Positions 1-10,470 of a DNA stretch of 64,000 nt are shown here, one piece after another; within the stretch, counting starts at the first letter, position 1; every line of letters begins with the position of its first letter. The position numbers were made by a program, and so were the translations under genes. The stretch spans positions 773,386 to 837,385 of the forward strand of contig CAJINV010000016.1 in the NCBI GenBank assembly GCA_905178155.1, written 5' to 3'. This stretch comes from Amoebophrya sp. A120. Lineage: Eukaryota > Sar > Dinophyceae > Syndiniales > Amoebophryaceae. The notes under the pieces are model-generated. The model searched no databases and had not been told where the DNA came from. It saw only the letters and a list, made by a program, of their open reading frames with translations.

Positions 1-311
1 GTGCACAACGCTGCTCCCTCGTCCCGCTCGTTTGTCATGCAAAATCCACCAACGTCCACAGTAAGTTGAAGTTCATCTTGCCTTCACGGACTGTCTGCGG
101 GACAGGTTCATGAACTCTCGAAATCGTGTCCTCTTCTCACTCCGGTGCGGTCGTGCAGATTTGTCATGCAGACGAGGCTCTCTGGCGGGACGTCCTGCCC
201 GTAGATCATGCGGACGAGACCGCATGACATTCACCTTGACCGATGCTTGTGTTGCTGCTGATGCCCACCTTCAAATGGGGGGGAGTGGGGACGAGGTCGT
301 GCACTCTCATA
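1..311. mobile_element. Introner, family B (left end cut by window)
   Basis: Starts inside the left TIR (GTGCACAACG at position 1) and ends GTGCACTCTCATA. Interior has repeated TTTGTCATGC motifs. It interrupts the first gene. Confidence 0.8.
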
Positions 312-3300
312 CGCAAGCCGTGCCAGCTACGAAGGGGGAGCAGCCTCAATAAACATGGATGTGGAGGGTGTCACGCGGGCGTCGGGGAACGAAGGCAGGC
401 TGGGCGCGGCGGCTTCTTTTTCTCTCGACGAGGATATGAACTGCAAAAGTATCGTACTCGTATACATGCATTGCAAATTTCCTCACCATGAGAAATGAAA
501 TCTGTCATGCTGCTTTACCCGAAGAAAAAGATTTGTAATGCAAGACTTGCAATACGAGTACGATACTTATACTTTTGCAGTGGATAGAGGAGGCAAGTAA
601 AAACGGCAGGGAGAAACTGCAGCTGCTATGATCCACAGGAATTTTTTTCCCGTAGTACACGAGGACGTACAATTACAAATGCGATTACTGCATGACAAAC
701 CTTCTCGCCGATGATCCTATTCAGCATGACAAGTGGCAGGATCTGAGTTGACAAAATTTGTGAAGCATGGTTTTGTACGTGTGCTGCGGGAAAAAATGAC
801 TTGTATTGCATAGCTGCCTTGGGTGCTCAAGATGTTGGTCCGGCGTCGTGCCTATCAAATGCAAATATGTGGTCTGGGTCCTCATCTTCTTCCCTGCGTA
901 CTAGTTGTACAAAGGTCGTTTTCTACTTCCCTTTGCTGTACTGAGGTCTTGTTTATTATGTATTCCAGACAAAGAAAAGCAAAACACCAGACATATTTGC
1001 AGTTGATAGTGCCTCGTCCGAGGACGTTCTTGGGCAGCGTCGTAGCCACCAACCTGCGGAAGTCCCGGAGGGGGCAGATGAATCTGTCCTGAACAAAAGC
1101 AAAGCCGCCGAAGCGCGTCGCGGGCGCGCAGAAGAGCAAACGGAGGTTGCTGAACTGTTGCGTGTATCAAATGTAAAAATGTCTGGGTCTGGAAAGTTGT
1201 GGTGCATGTCACTGAATAATAAGGACACTGTAATGCGCCGCCAAGCATGACAAGTTTTTTCATGCTTCTGTGTTGCGTATTCCGCATGAGAAACTGCGTG
1301 TTTGCATGACAGGCTAAGTAGAGGAGCTCTTGCTTGCCACGCAATACAGATCCCAGAGTCGTGTCAGACTAGCATGACAAATCTCGCAATCTCCCAGACC
1401 CAGACATTTTTACAATGTATAGCGTGCCGAGCGGTTTCTGACGGAGGTCGAATCTCTCACCAAGGAGTATGACCCGCTCAGACGTTACAATCTCAACTGT
1501 TACAAATACAATAGAATCTGGAAATCTGTGATGCAAGAACTGCATGATCTAGCCTACTCCCATAGGATTGCGCATGACAAGTTTCGGAGTCCCAAACCCA
1601 CCTCAAATCCGGCATAATTTGTATTTCGAAGCGCTCAATTCTCTCTGCGTTCCTCATGCTCTGTATGCAATACAATTACAAATTCCAGACTCTATTGTAA
1701 CGTTTGAGATTGTAACGTTTGAGCAGGCCATAAGGAGGAAGGCCAGCACCTCGCCCGGCCGCGGAGCCGCCCGGGTCCCTCGGCGTACGAGCAACAGTAC
1801 TTCATTCCTTTGTATAATAAGTGGACCTCTTCCATCAACAGTGCGGCCACGTCGTCGCGCGACGCAGCTAGCGGCGCTTTTCCGCCGTCGCACGGCGCTT
1901 CCTTATCAAATGTAAAAATGTCTGGGTCTGGAAGATTGCCAGGTTTGTCATGCATATTTTGAATGACCCATGATGTCTGTGATGCATGCCCTAGCATTAC
2001 AGATTTTTGGAACAATTTGCGATGCCTCTACCGCATGAGAAATGCCCTCTCCGCGTAGCTCAAACTGGAGTCCTCTTGCTGGTCATGCAATACAAATTTT
2101 TTTCGAATCCAGAGACAGCATTACAAGTTTAGAATCTTCCAGACCCAGACATTTTTACAATCCATATTCCTGCGACGCGAAACAAACGCAGCACAGCAAA
2201 CGGCTGCCCATCACTACCCATGAGTATCCTGAGTAAAAACGTACCCACACCAGAGTCAGGATGGGGATTTTGCAACACAAACCTACGAGCTTTGTGAGTC
2301 ACGCATGACAAGTTGCGCTATGCGGTGTAGTGCAGGTTAGCAAGTGCAGCCGCATCACAGATTCATCTGCTCATCCTGTTCGCAGCATCACAAAATCCAA
2401 AACACGATTGGAAATGGCTCTCATGGGGATGCGCATTACAAGTCTTCCTGTCTTTGCAAATCTGCATTACAACTCTGGTGTGGGTACGTTTTTACTCAGG
2501 ATAATGAGAAAAACTGTGTTAGTCTAGGTGTTTTATTGGGGTAAGAGCAGGACAACCTACTTCCCCTGCATAACACAGATATCCTGTCATTCACAGCTTC
2601 TACGTGAAAACACATAGGATTTCACAGTGGCTTCGGCTGGCTGGCATAGCAAGGAAGTGTAACTGTGTTGCATGCTATTTACATTTCACACAGTTCTTTT
2701 CTTGCATAATCACCGACAAACCCGTCCCCGCCAGCGTATACGCTGTTCAGCAGCAGCAGTATCTTCTGTGGCAGCAGCAAGAGCAACAGTTTTACTCGCA
2801 GCACACTGCAGCAGGAACTAGTAGTGCCAGCACTGGAGTTATGCAAAGACAAAAAGTGTTACACTTACAGTTAAGTACACACTTTGTTGCAAAACGTCAG
2901 ACAAACTTTGTCATGCGCAAAATGCTTACGAGACTTTATTTTCCATGTGTGATGGGCCTTATCATCCCCGTATTGCAACAAACTTTCTCTCTCATGCAAC
3001 GCAAGTTTATAATGCTGAAGCTGAACTCACTACAACGAATGTGTTGTAAAAACTGGAAGGAAACACTTTATTTTTCCTTGGATATTAGGAGTCGAGCTAC
3101 CGTACCACAGAACATCTAGTCGCGGACCAAGCGCCGGCGCTACAACCTCCAACGGCGCAGCTGCACTCGGCTTCGACATTGATATGACCTCCAGGAGCGC
3201 AGGAGCCGGAGCCCCAGGTGCAGGAGCCACTGCGAACAGCTCGGAGTTGGATAGAACTGCGACTGCTGGTGGTGGTCCCACATCAACATCTTCAACTCGA

Positions 3301-6300
3301 GGAAATTGTACCGACACGATGTTTGTCGCCGGGGGCCCCGCTGCTCCACATCTCGGCTATAATAATCACACCGCTTCCAGTACAAGTACTTCGCTAGTAA
3401 ACGACGGCAACCTTTACCACCGGGAAGCGGGTGGTGCAGGAGCACCTGTTTCGTCGAGCACCAATGGCCCGCAGCTACATGTACATCAACACCAGCACCG
3501 GCCCTGCGACATGGTAGATGTCAGTGACCCGATGACTTCCACGCAAGGCGTTCTTTTTGATCACGTTTCTACCTGTTCCGTTGTTGCACCACATCAAGAA
3601 TTACTCGCCCCGCACCATCACCCCTACAATACGGCTTCGACTGGTGGAGGCCGCGAGCGCGACTTTTTTGGAACAAATCTCCACCCCGCGCGGGGACGCA
3701 CCGCTGGTTCTGCGTTTGGCAATATGAACAATCATGTCGCATCTATAATTCCAGCACCAGCAGGAGCCGACTACTACACAAGAAGTTCTTGCTCTGTGGT
3801 ACACCCGAGTGCGGGCGGGACTAGTGCTGCTACTGCAACGACATCAGCAGCTTCGGCTGGTAATGCAGCGTTTCTTGGCCGCTCGTCCTCTGGCGCGGCG
3901 TACAAATACAACAATTACCCCAATCACCTGCAACCGCCGCCGCGATCATTATGAGAGTGCACAACCCCTCCTCCTCCTGATTTGTCGCGCAAGAGACCAA
4001 ATATTTTTCCAGGCTGTGGTGCCTCTTAGCACTGTGTGCATGACAAGTTCTGGCAAAATCCCAAATAGCATTACTACACTCCACGTGTGGAGATTTGTCA
4101 TGCAAAACCGGCATTGCTGCTGACGCTTGTAGTGCCGTTCATGCTATACATAGTACAAATGAGGGGAAGGGGGGGCTGTCCACTCGCATAGCGATCCGGG
4201 CGCGCCGCCGGGGACCTTCTGCGAGACCACCCATCTTCGAATCCGGCCATGGACTGGTTTTACCATCGGATTGAGGTTCTCGGCAATATGGATCGCAAAT
4301 ATGTCTGGTTCTGGAAGAATGTTGGCCGTGTTTGTCATGCATCTTTTGGATTCTGCAAATGGTCTGCCATGCACTTAAAAGCATGCCAGCTTTTGCGCAG
4401 GCCTTCTGATGCCTATCCTGCATGAAAAAATCGCGGCTTGCGTAGCAAGAAATGGGCAGGCCTTTTGGCGCTCATGCAATACAAATTTTTGTCTATTCCA
4501 TAATCCGCATCACAAGTTGCAATCTTCCAGACCCAGACATATTTGCAGCTGATAGGCAATGAGCAGCTGCAAAACTGGGATCAGGGATTCGACATCATGG
4601 AGCTCGAGCTTGAGGTTTTGAAGAAACAGAAACGAAAAGCGAGCAGTAAAGACGCAATCTCGTCGTGTGGTCCTCCTGCTGCGGAAAAAGATGACAAATC
4701 TTCTATTACAGCGACCGATGGTGCGATGACTCGGATCCATCCGTCCGCTGGCGAGGAGATGAACAAACCGCTCCAAAGTCGACGCAACGGCGAGGATGAA
4801 CTGCAAACAGGTCCTACTAGTTGTACCTCCGGAGCAAGTTCTTGCGCGGTGGAAGTAGATCAAGCTGCGAACAAAACTACTTCTACGGGGAATGCAGCTT
4901 CTACTGCGCAAAATCATTCCACCACGACCGGGTGTTCAACAACGTCCTCCTCCTCGGCGTCGTGCAGTACGGCCGGTTGTCAAACCAAGCCCACGTCTTC
5001 CACCACCACCACCACCACGACTAAAGCGGAGTTTTTATCCTGAGTAAAAATAATGTCCCCACCCCAGAGTCAAGATGGGGACTTGGACTTCGCAACACAA
5101 ACCTAGAAGCTTTGGGACTCGCGCATCACAACTTTCAGTCCGTAGCGTAGTGCAGGTTAGCAAGGACAAACGCATCACAATTCCATCTGCTTATCCTGGT
5201 TACAACATTACAAATTTTTCAAAAACACAACTAGAAATGCCTCTCATGGAGATGCGCATTACAAATGTTCTTGCTCTTGCAAATCTGCATGACAACTCTG
5301 GGAGGGGGACGCTTTTACAAATGATAGTTTTTCAAGCTCCTGCCTTTCTTGCACCGGCGGACGGAGCAGTGCGGTTTCGAGGCGCTGGACCGGTACGAGG
5401 GTAATCCGAAGCTATCGAAATGGAAAATCCCCCCTCCCCACATCAAAACGAAATTTCTGATGCCGGATTTGCGTACACAAATCAGATTTGTCTTGCAGTA
5501 GGGGACTGCAGGCCCATATCATGCCAATGTAGAGAGGTTTTCGCCTAGGCAAGTAGGATGAGGAACGTCTATGCTGTAGGCCTAATAGCATTACAAACCG
5601 CCTGCATAATGGGGTGGGGCCTATGCCGTTGCTTTCTTGCAAGACAGATTTGTGGTCACAAACACAAATCAGCATCACAAATTCTCTAAGGCGTGCCTTT
5701 TCGATTATATGGGGACGAGGGAGCATTTTTCCTCACGATAGACGCTGCAGCAGATTCGGCAGACCTACCGCATCAAGAACATTGGGGTGAACCCGCACTT
5801 TGCCCACCTGTTTCGCGATTTGGGTCTGGTAGACAACCATACCAAATGTAAAAATGTCTGGATCTGGAAACTTGTGATGCTGGGTGGCGTCTCATGGTGA
5901 GGCCACAATTGCTGGCTCAGCATGACAAGTTTCTGAGCTTCTAGGTGTTGCCTATTCTGCATGACAAACTGCGTTTCTGCATCACAGAAAAATGGAGCTC
6001 TTGGGTAACGTGCATGACAGATTTAAGAGTCATGCCAGACAAGCATGACAAACATACACTCTTCCAGACCCAGACATAATTTTTACAGTTGATAAGCCAG
6101 CAGATCAAGCAATTCGTCAAGAAATTCGTCAAGGATCCCGGTTTATGCATTGCAAAAGTATCGTACTAGTATAAATTGCATTACAAATTAGCCCAGCATT
6201 ACAAATTGAATTTGTATTGCTGATTTGCCTTGAGAAAGAAATTTGTAATGCATAAATGCAATTACAACTACGAGTGCGATACTTTTGCACAGGATACGGG

Positions 6301-8649
6301 TCCGTATGATGTGCAAATATAATGTCGGAGTCTGGAAGACTGCAAGACTTGTAATGCTCCGCTGACAGGAGAGAAAGATGTGTCATGCATGTTGCGCTAC
6401 CAGGCGAATTCTTTGTTATGCAAAAACGTAATTCCAATTTCTCATGCAGTGTACGCAAGACCTAGCCGATCAGAAACTTGTCAAGCGCGTCCCCATATTG
6501 GAGGTTGCTTTATGATTCGCAAACTGGCATCACAACTTTCCAGCCATTATATTTGCAATGCATAGTCCGGACTGATTCTGCGGAACCAGACGCGAATCTG
6601 CACGAGGGCGCAGCTGCTCCAGGCGGTCACGGGCCAGCGTTATCCTGTGCAAAAGTATCGTACTCGTATTGTAATCATGCATTACAAATCCTGTTCTTAA
6701 GGCAAACTAGCATTACAAATTTTATTTCTCATCGTGCTGAGGGAATTTGTCATGCATTTATACGAGTACGATACTTTTGCAGTTCATAAGCGCGCAACCA
6801 TGACAAATGGGGAGGAATTCGCTGGAAAGGTACGCGACATTGTATTGAGTTTACCGATGCTTGAGCCAAGAATAGGTGTCACTGCGGGGGTGTACGAAGC
6901 CCATTTTTGCTTTCGTAACGACCCTGAAGTTTTTTTTTCATCTGTGAAGTCATCTCTCCATCCCTGGCGAGCAGTTGCATTTCTTGGTTTGTGTGCTAGA
7001 CCACGCAAGTAACGAAAGCTCACTGTCACACCAAAACCACGTCAGGTTCGCATTCTCTTGTCCGTCTACGGGAGTTTTGCTCTTTATCTTGGCAAAATCT
7101 TTTCAGAAAACAATTGTGTAGAAGTTGAGTAGAAGTACATAAGTGCGTATCATTCATTGCGGACCCACTTTTTACTCCCGGCAAACCTTTGGAAATTCAA
7201 GACTTGTCATTTGACTGAAGATCATGCAAGAAGCACTTGTTTCTTGCACGTTGGTGGTTCACCATGGAGGATGACGATGAGGAATTGTATCTGGAAAAGA
7301 TTTTGCCAGGTGCATAGTTCGAAACACTTACCGCAAAAGTGGAACAAATTTTTCGGCAGCTGCAGTAGTAGTGATAGCTCCTCCACCTGTGCAGCAGCAG
7401 CAGCTTCTGCAGCTTCACCGGCCACCAGACCAGGAGCTCCTACGACAGATGTTGTTTCTGAGTCCTTTTCTGCCACCAGCACAGCTTCGTACGCCGAGGC
7501 GTTGCGACAGGTGATGGCAGAGAACGAAGAAAATGGAGGATCTTCTTCTTCTTCGTCTTCTTCTAGTCAGGATGTCGACGAACAAGTTGTGGACCAAAAG
7601 AGCAAGCTGCAGCTGCCAGTACACAACGGGATCACGACGAGTAAGAACAAAGGCGACGAAAAACAAGATCTCCTCACGAGCGGCGCAAATGAAGATACGA
7701 CTAAGTTCAACAACAAAGATGACAGCACGACGAAACAAGTTCTTTGTGCAGACCGCGACGAGTGGCAGTTTGTGAAGGCGCTGCTGGAAAAGGAGCTGCG
7801 GGGGGTGGTGAGCTAAGCAGTGCAAAAATACTTAATTGTGGGGTCGTACAACTGCTATTGCTATTGCATTAATATACAAATTTTGTCAGAAGTAGCTCTA
7901 GATGGGAACAAGATCGAGTGTGTCATGCAGATGTAGGTGAGATAGAATTAGAAAGAGATGAAACACATTCATTCTTTCACACAAACGCAATTTAGCAACT
8001 ACTAGTGCGGTCGTTGCGATACTTTTGCACAGGATACGAGGTTTATTTCCAGGCACCCGGCGTCGGGGAGTTTTGCAGATGGCAGTTCGGGTGCGGCTCG
8101 TGGGATGAAAAGGAAGACGCAGGAGAGAGTTCTTGCGGAAGAAGATGTTGCGGAAAAGGAAGACGCAAAAAGTAAACACGACGCGGGACGAAGCAAAACA
8201 CAAGTAGAAGAACATGTGAGGACCATCAACAACTCAGCAGAGGTGGTTGAGATACAGGAGCTACTTCTCGAGGAGACTGGTGCGAATAGCGTTTCAGCGG
8301 ACGCCGTATCGAATGCAAAAATGTCTGGGTCTGGAACGTAGCAATCTGCGATGCTGCCTTTGGATTCTACATCAAATCTGTATTGCATGAACAGCAAAAG
8401 AGGTCCTTTTTTTGCTACGCGGAGGGGGCATTTCTCATGCGGTATGGGCATTAGAAAGTCGTCACAAATAAATCTGTGACGCTAGGGCATGCATCACAGA
8501 CATCATCGGTCATGCAAAATGTGCATGACATTCTTCCGGACCCAGACATACTAATTTGCAATGCATACGCTGTCACGCCAGACGAAATCGAGCTGGGAAA
8601 AGAACTGCCGTGGGCAGACGAGGTATTGCAATGGTTAGAGAAGAATTAA
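1..8649 (+). CDS. Large low-complexity protein of unknown function, 5'-partial
   Basis: I do not recognise this protein. The frame is already open at 313 and enters the window through an introner, so the N-terminus lies to the left. Visible exons: 312-434, 592-626, 818-852, 1014-1164, 1427-1467, 1738-1903, 2172-2214, 2714-2839, 3093-3947, 4197-4286, 4560-5035, 5332-5412, 5746-5839, 6100-6143, 6302-6304, 6570-6640, 6794-6829, 7340-7813, 8042-8306 and 8573-8649 (TAA). They sum to exactly 1095 codons from 313, which supports every junction. Residues about 240-525 are rich in Ser, Thr, Ala, Gly and His with short Gln runs. Residues 560-580 are a charged, possibly coiled segment. A more ordered stretch (about 714-815, with CGFEALDRYEGN and FAHLFRDLGLVDN) may be a folded domain. 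Residues 825-1068 are Ser-rich, then Lys/Glu-rich, and the C-terminus is acidic (LPWADEVLQWLEKN). Only 6830-7339 is modelled as a GT-AG intron; its acceptor (after CAAAAG) is the least certain junction. Confidence 0.75.
435..586. mobile_element. Introner, family C
   Basis: TIR TGCAAAAGTATCGTACTCGT, inverted at the right end. TSD GAGGA at 430-434 and 587-591. Removal joins codons GAC GAG GAG in frame. Confidence 0.9.
627..812. mobile_element. Introner, family D
   Basis: Begins TATGATCC and ends TTGCATA, with an imperfect TIR around TTTTTTCCCG. TSD GCTGC at 622-626 and 813-817. Only copy of this family seen. Confidence 0.8.
853..1008. mobile_element. Introner, family A, short copy
   Basis: TATCAAATGCAAATATG start and CATATTTGCAGTTGATA end; the body is only 156 bp. 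TSD GTGCC at 848-852 and 1009-1013. Confidence 0.9.
1165..1421 (+). mobile_element. Introner, family A (subtype b)
   Basis: TATCAAATGTAAAAATG start, CATTTTTACAATGTATA end. TSD GCGTG at 1160-1164 and 1422-1426. Reference copy for subtype b; an opposite-orientation copy lies at 57986. Confidence 0.92.
1468..1732. mobile_element. Introner, family E
   Basis: TIR with TTACAATCTCAA, complemented near the right end. TSD AGGAG at 1463-1467 and 1733-1737. Confidence 0.9.
1904..2166 (+). mobile_element. Introner, family A (subtype a)
   Basis: Typical 260-bp copy, taken as the forward orientation of subtype a. TSD TTCCT at 1899-1903 and 2167-2171. Confidence 0.93.
2215..2708. mobile_element. Introner, family G, carrying a nested F introner
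   Basis: Left end TACCCATGAG...AAAAACTGTG and right end CACAGTTCTTTTCTTGCATA form a TIR once the nested F element is removed. TSD ATCAC at 2210-2214 and 2709-2713. Removal of the whole unit joins ATC ACC GAC in frame. Confidence 0.75.
2225..2503. mobile_element. Introner, family F, nested inside the G introner
   Basis: TIR TATCCTGAGTAAAAACGTAC and its complement. TSD ATGAG at 2220-2224 and 2504-2508, lying within the left TIR of the G element. Confidence 0.9.
2840..3087. mobile_element. Introner, family H
   Basis: TATGCAAAGACAAAAAGTG start with a matching inverted end near 3060-3087. TSD GGAGT at 2835-2839 and 3088-3092; the exons join as ACT GGA GTC GAG. Confidence 0.8.
3948..4190. mobile_element. 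Introner, family B
   Basis: GAGAGTGCACAACCCC start, inverted at the right end. TSD GCGATC at 3942-3947 and 4191-4196 (6 bp). Confidence 0.85.
4287..4554 (+). mobile_element. Introner, family A
   Basis: Left end TATGGATCGCAAATATG, right end CATATTTGCAGCTGATA. TSD GGCAA at 4282-4286 and 4555-4559. Confidence 0.92.
5036..5326. mobile_element. Introner, family F
   Basis: TATCCTGAGTAAAAA start; right end diverged. TSD GTTTT at 5031-5035 and 5327-5331. Collapsing the TSD is what keeps the downstream frame (GAG TTT TTC AAG). Confidence 0.9.
5413..5740. mobile_element. Introner, family I
   Basis: GGAAAATCCCCCCTCCCC start, complemented at the right end. TSD diverged: GAAGC at 5408-5412, GACGC at 5741-5745. 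Confidence 0.85.
5840..6094. mobile_element. Introner, family A (subtype d)
   Basis: TACCAAATGTAAAAATG start (TAC for TAT). TSD AACCA at 5835-5839, AGCCA at 6095-6099. Body like the copies at 12458 and 43522. Confidence 0.88.
6144..6296. mobile_element. Introner, family C
   Basis: TGCAAAAGTATCGTACTAGT left, CGATACTTTTGCACAGGATA right. TSD CGGTT at 6139-6143, CGGGT at 6297-6301. Only 8 bp separate it from the next introner. Confidence 0.88.
6305..6564. mobile_element. Introner, family A
   Basis: Left end TATGATGTGCAAATATAATG, right end ATATTTGCAATGCATA. TSD GTCCG at 6300-6304 and 6565-6569. Confidence 0.9.
6641..6788. mobile_element. Introner, family C
   Basis: TATCCTGTGCAAAAGTATCG left, with its complement at the right. 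TSD AGCGT at 6636-6640, AGCGC at 6789-6793. Confidence 0.88.
7814..8036. mobile_element. Introner, family C, degenerate left end
   Basis: Left end TAAGCAGTGCAAAAATAC, right end CGATACTTTTGCACAGGATA. Flanks TGAGC/CGAGG share only GAG. The TAA at its first bases mimics a stop codon; removal keeps the frame to 8649. Confidence 0.75.
8307..8567 (-). mobile_element. Introner, family A, reverse orientation
   Basis: The body is the reverse complement of the subtype-a body at 1904. TSD CGCCG at 8302-8306, CGCTG at 8568-8572. Confidence 0.88.
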
Positions 8650-10470
8650 TGACGATAAAGTCCAAAGAGTACAACTTCTATTCATTTTCGTATCTGTGTT
8701 GTCTGAGCACGCAGGTAAGTAACTGCAAGAATGAATTTTTAAGCGTGCAACGAAGCTCGTGAACACGGGGAAGTGTATGATCAAGATCGGTATCAGGATA
8801 GGCAGGACGTTATCAAATTTATCAGAATCAATCAAACTAGTTGTAAAAATTTATGCTCGAGGTCTCTGTACGTCTATGTGTACTCGTCACGGGCCTGCAC
8901 AGTTCCTCCTGACAGCATCCACAGTCAAATGAACTACAACTTTTTCAGTTATATCAGAAAACGACAAGTGTACCTACGGTATGAGAAGTGAATAACTATT
9001 GGACCACGAGAAAGCACGCGCGAGGTCAACAAATAGCATTTTATTATTTTATCCTCCACCTCCGAAGGCGGCGATCCGAATCCGATCAGTCTGATGTCTG
9101 TGTTGAGCTTGATGCACAAATGATGGAATGGATCGAGGACGAGGTGTAGTACTACTTACTTAGTTTCATCGGAGCCCACGTCTCATCTGATCGGCGGTGT
9201 CTTCTTCAAAAATTCCGCCGCACCTAGTATTGCAGTCTCTTTGATGTTGAACTATTTATCTTGAAGCTTGTGCTGAATTCAAGTCAGTGTCGAATTGCGA
9301 TGTGTGAAATGAACTTGTACTTTTGATGGCTATTAGTTTCTGTGGCATTGTTGATGATCAATCAAGTGGTGCTGCTTTGTGGTCCAACGATCTGGAAGAT
9401 AAATTGGCAGAAATGTATACCTGTCTGTCAACCAGTGTCGATGTCGTCACACCAGCACAGGAGAGCCCCTCTGCCTGTTGTTGTTCCGAGGTGAACAGTT
9501 TTAGGCGCAATTTACTTGGGCGGGGACCAAAACTGCCACCGCTGGGAATACGAGAGGTCTAGGGTGGTAGTCGAGAAAACGTTTTTATGTGAAAAACAGG
9601 CGACGACGTGGACATTCAAGCCGCACAATGAACCGATCGGGCATGATTTCCGAAAAAGGGTTTCTTTCAATTTCGTTTTCTCTGATTTTTTTCCGTTTTT
9701 CGCCCCTGTACTTGTTTTGTGTTTCGTCTTTTTGGAGGTTTCGTTTTCCTGCTGAGGTTGCATTGTTTCGTCCGTGCCGAGGGTGGTGCTGATACGAAAA
9801 GGATCAGTATCTTGCGGCCTTGACATCAAAACTTCCATCTCCAATTGAGGATCAACATATTCAGCTTTTTCCGAGAAGTTCGCTATATATGATGTTCAGG
9901 ACGATTTCTTTGGGACGGCCCTTTGAAAGCGACGTTTTCTTGTCGTCTTGAGAATGAAACGCACGCATTTTTTAGTGCGATCTTTAGGTGGTGGCCCGTA
10001 GTTGTTACATGTAGGGACTAGACCATCAACATCAACTTGAACATGTTCTGCACCACCAAGCCGGTCTGGTTACTCTAGGACGGCGGCATGTGTCGTATGC
10101 TAACTGTAAGAAGCTGATTTTTTATGTATGAGTTCTTACATTGGCTTTACTTGTTTGATCCCGCCACAATTTTCTTGAAATTGAATGTCAAGATGAAGTT
10201 TGCGTTGTGAGTTCATCCGGGCGGAAGAGGTATTAAGGGTCAGAGAAACTACTGTGCCCACTTCTCGTGGCTCGTCTTCCTCTTCGCGTCGCCGCAACAT
10301 TTCTGCGTGCAAGGAGCAGCGGGATCGAGTGGAGGGAAGTACTGCATCCTCGCAATTTATTATACGGAAAAACCGAAAGTAGAGTGTCCAGCTCCAGCAC
10401 GACGCGGACGCTGTTCAAGAACCACCGTGCAGCTCGTCTTGAGGCAGCTACTGGCTACTAGCAGTGCAAA
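8650..10470. other. Intergenic, first gene to transporter
   Basis: No exon supported. Short ORFs (9323-9562 on +, 9512-9844 on -) have no family features and no introners. It presumably holds the 3' UTR and the transporter promoter. Confidence 0.6.

Noticed and set aside
7264-7308. Possible acidic exon starting MEDDDEELYLEKILP
   Set aside because: No donor/acceptor pair keeps the surrounding frame, and the neighbouring exons already join exactly without it. A separate gene start here cannot be fully excluded.
9512-9844. Lys-rich 110-codon ORF on the minus strand
   Set aside because: No family features, no introner and no flanking exon; the opposite strand is a T-rich run.
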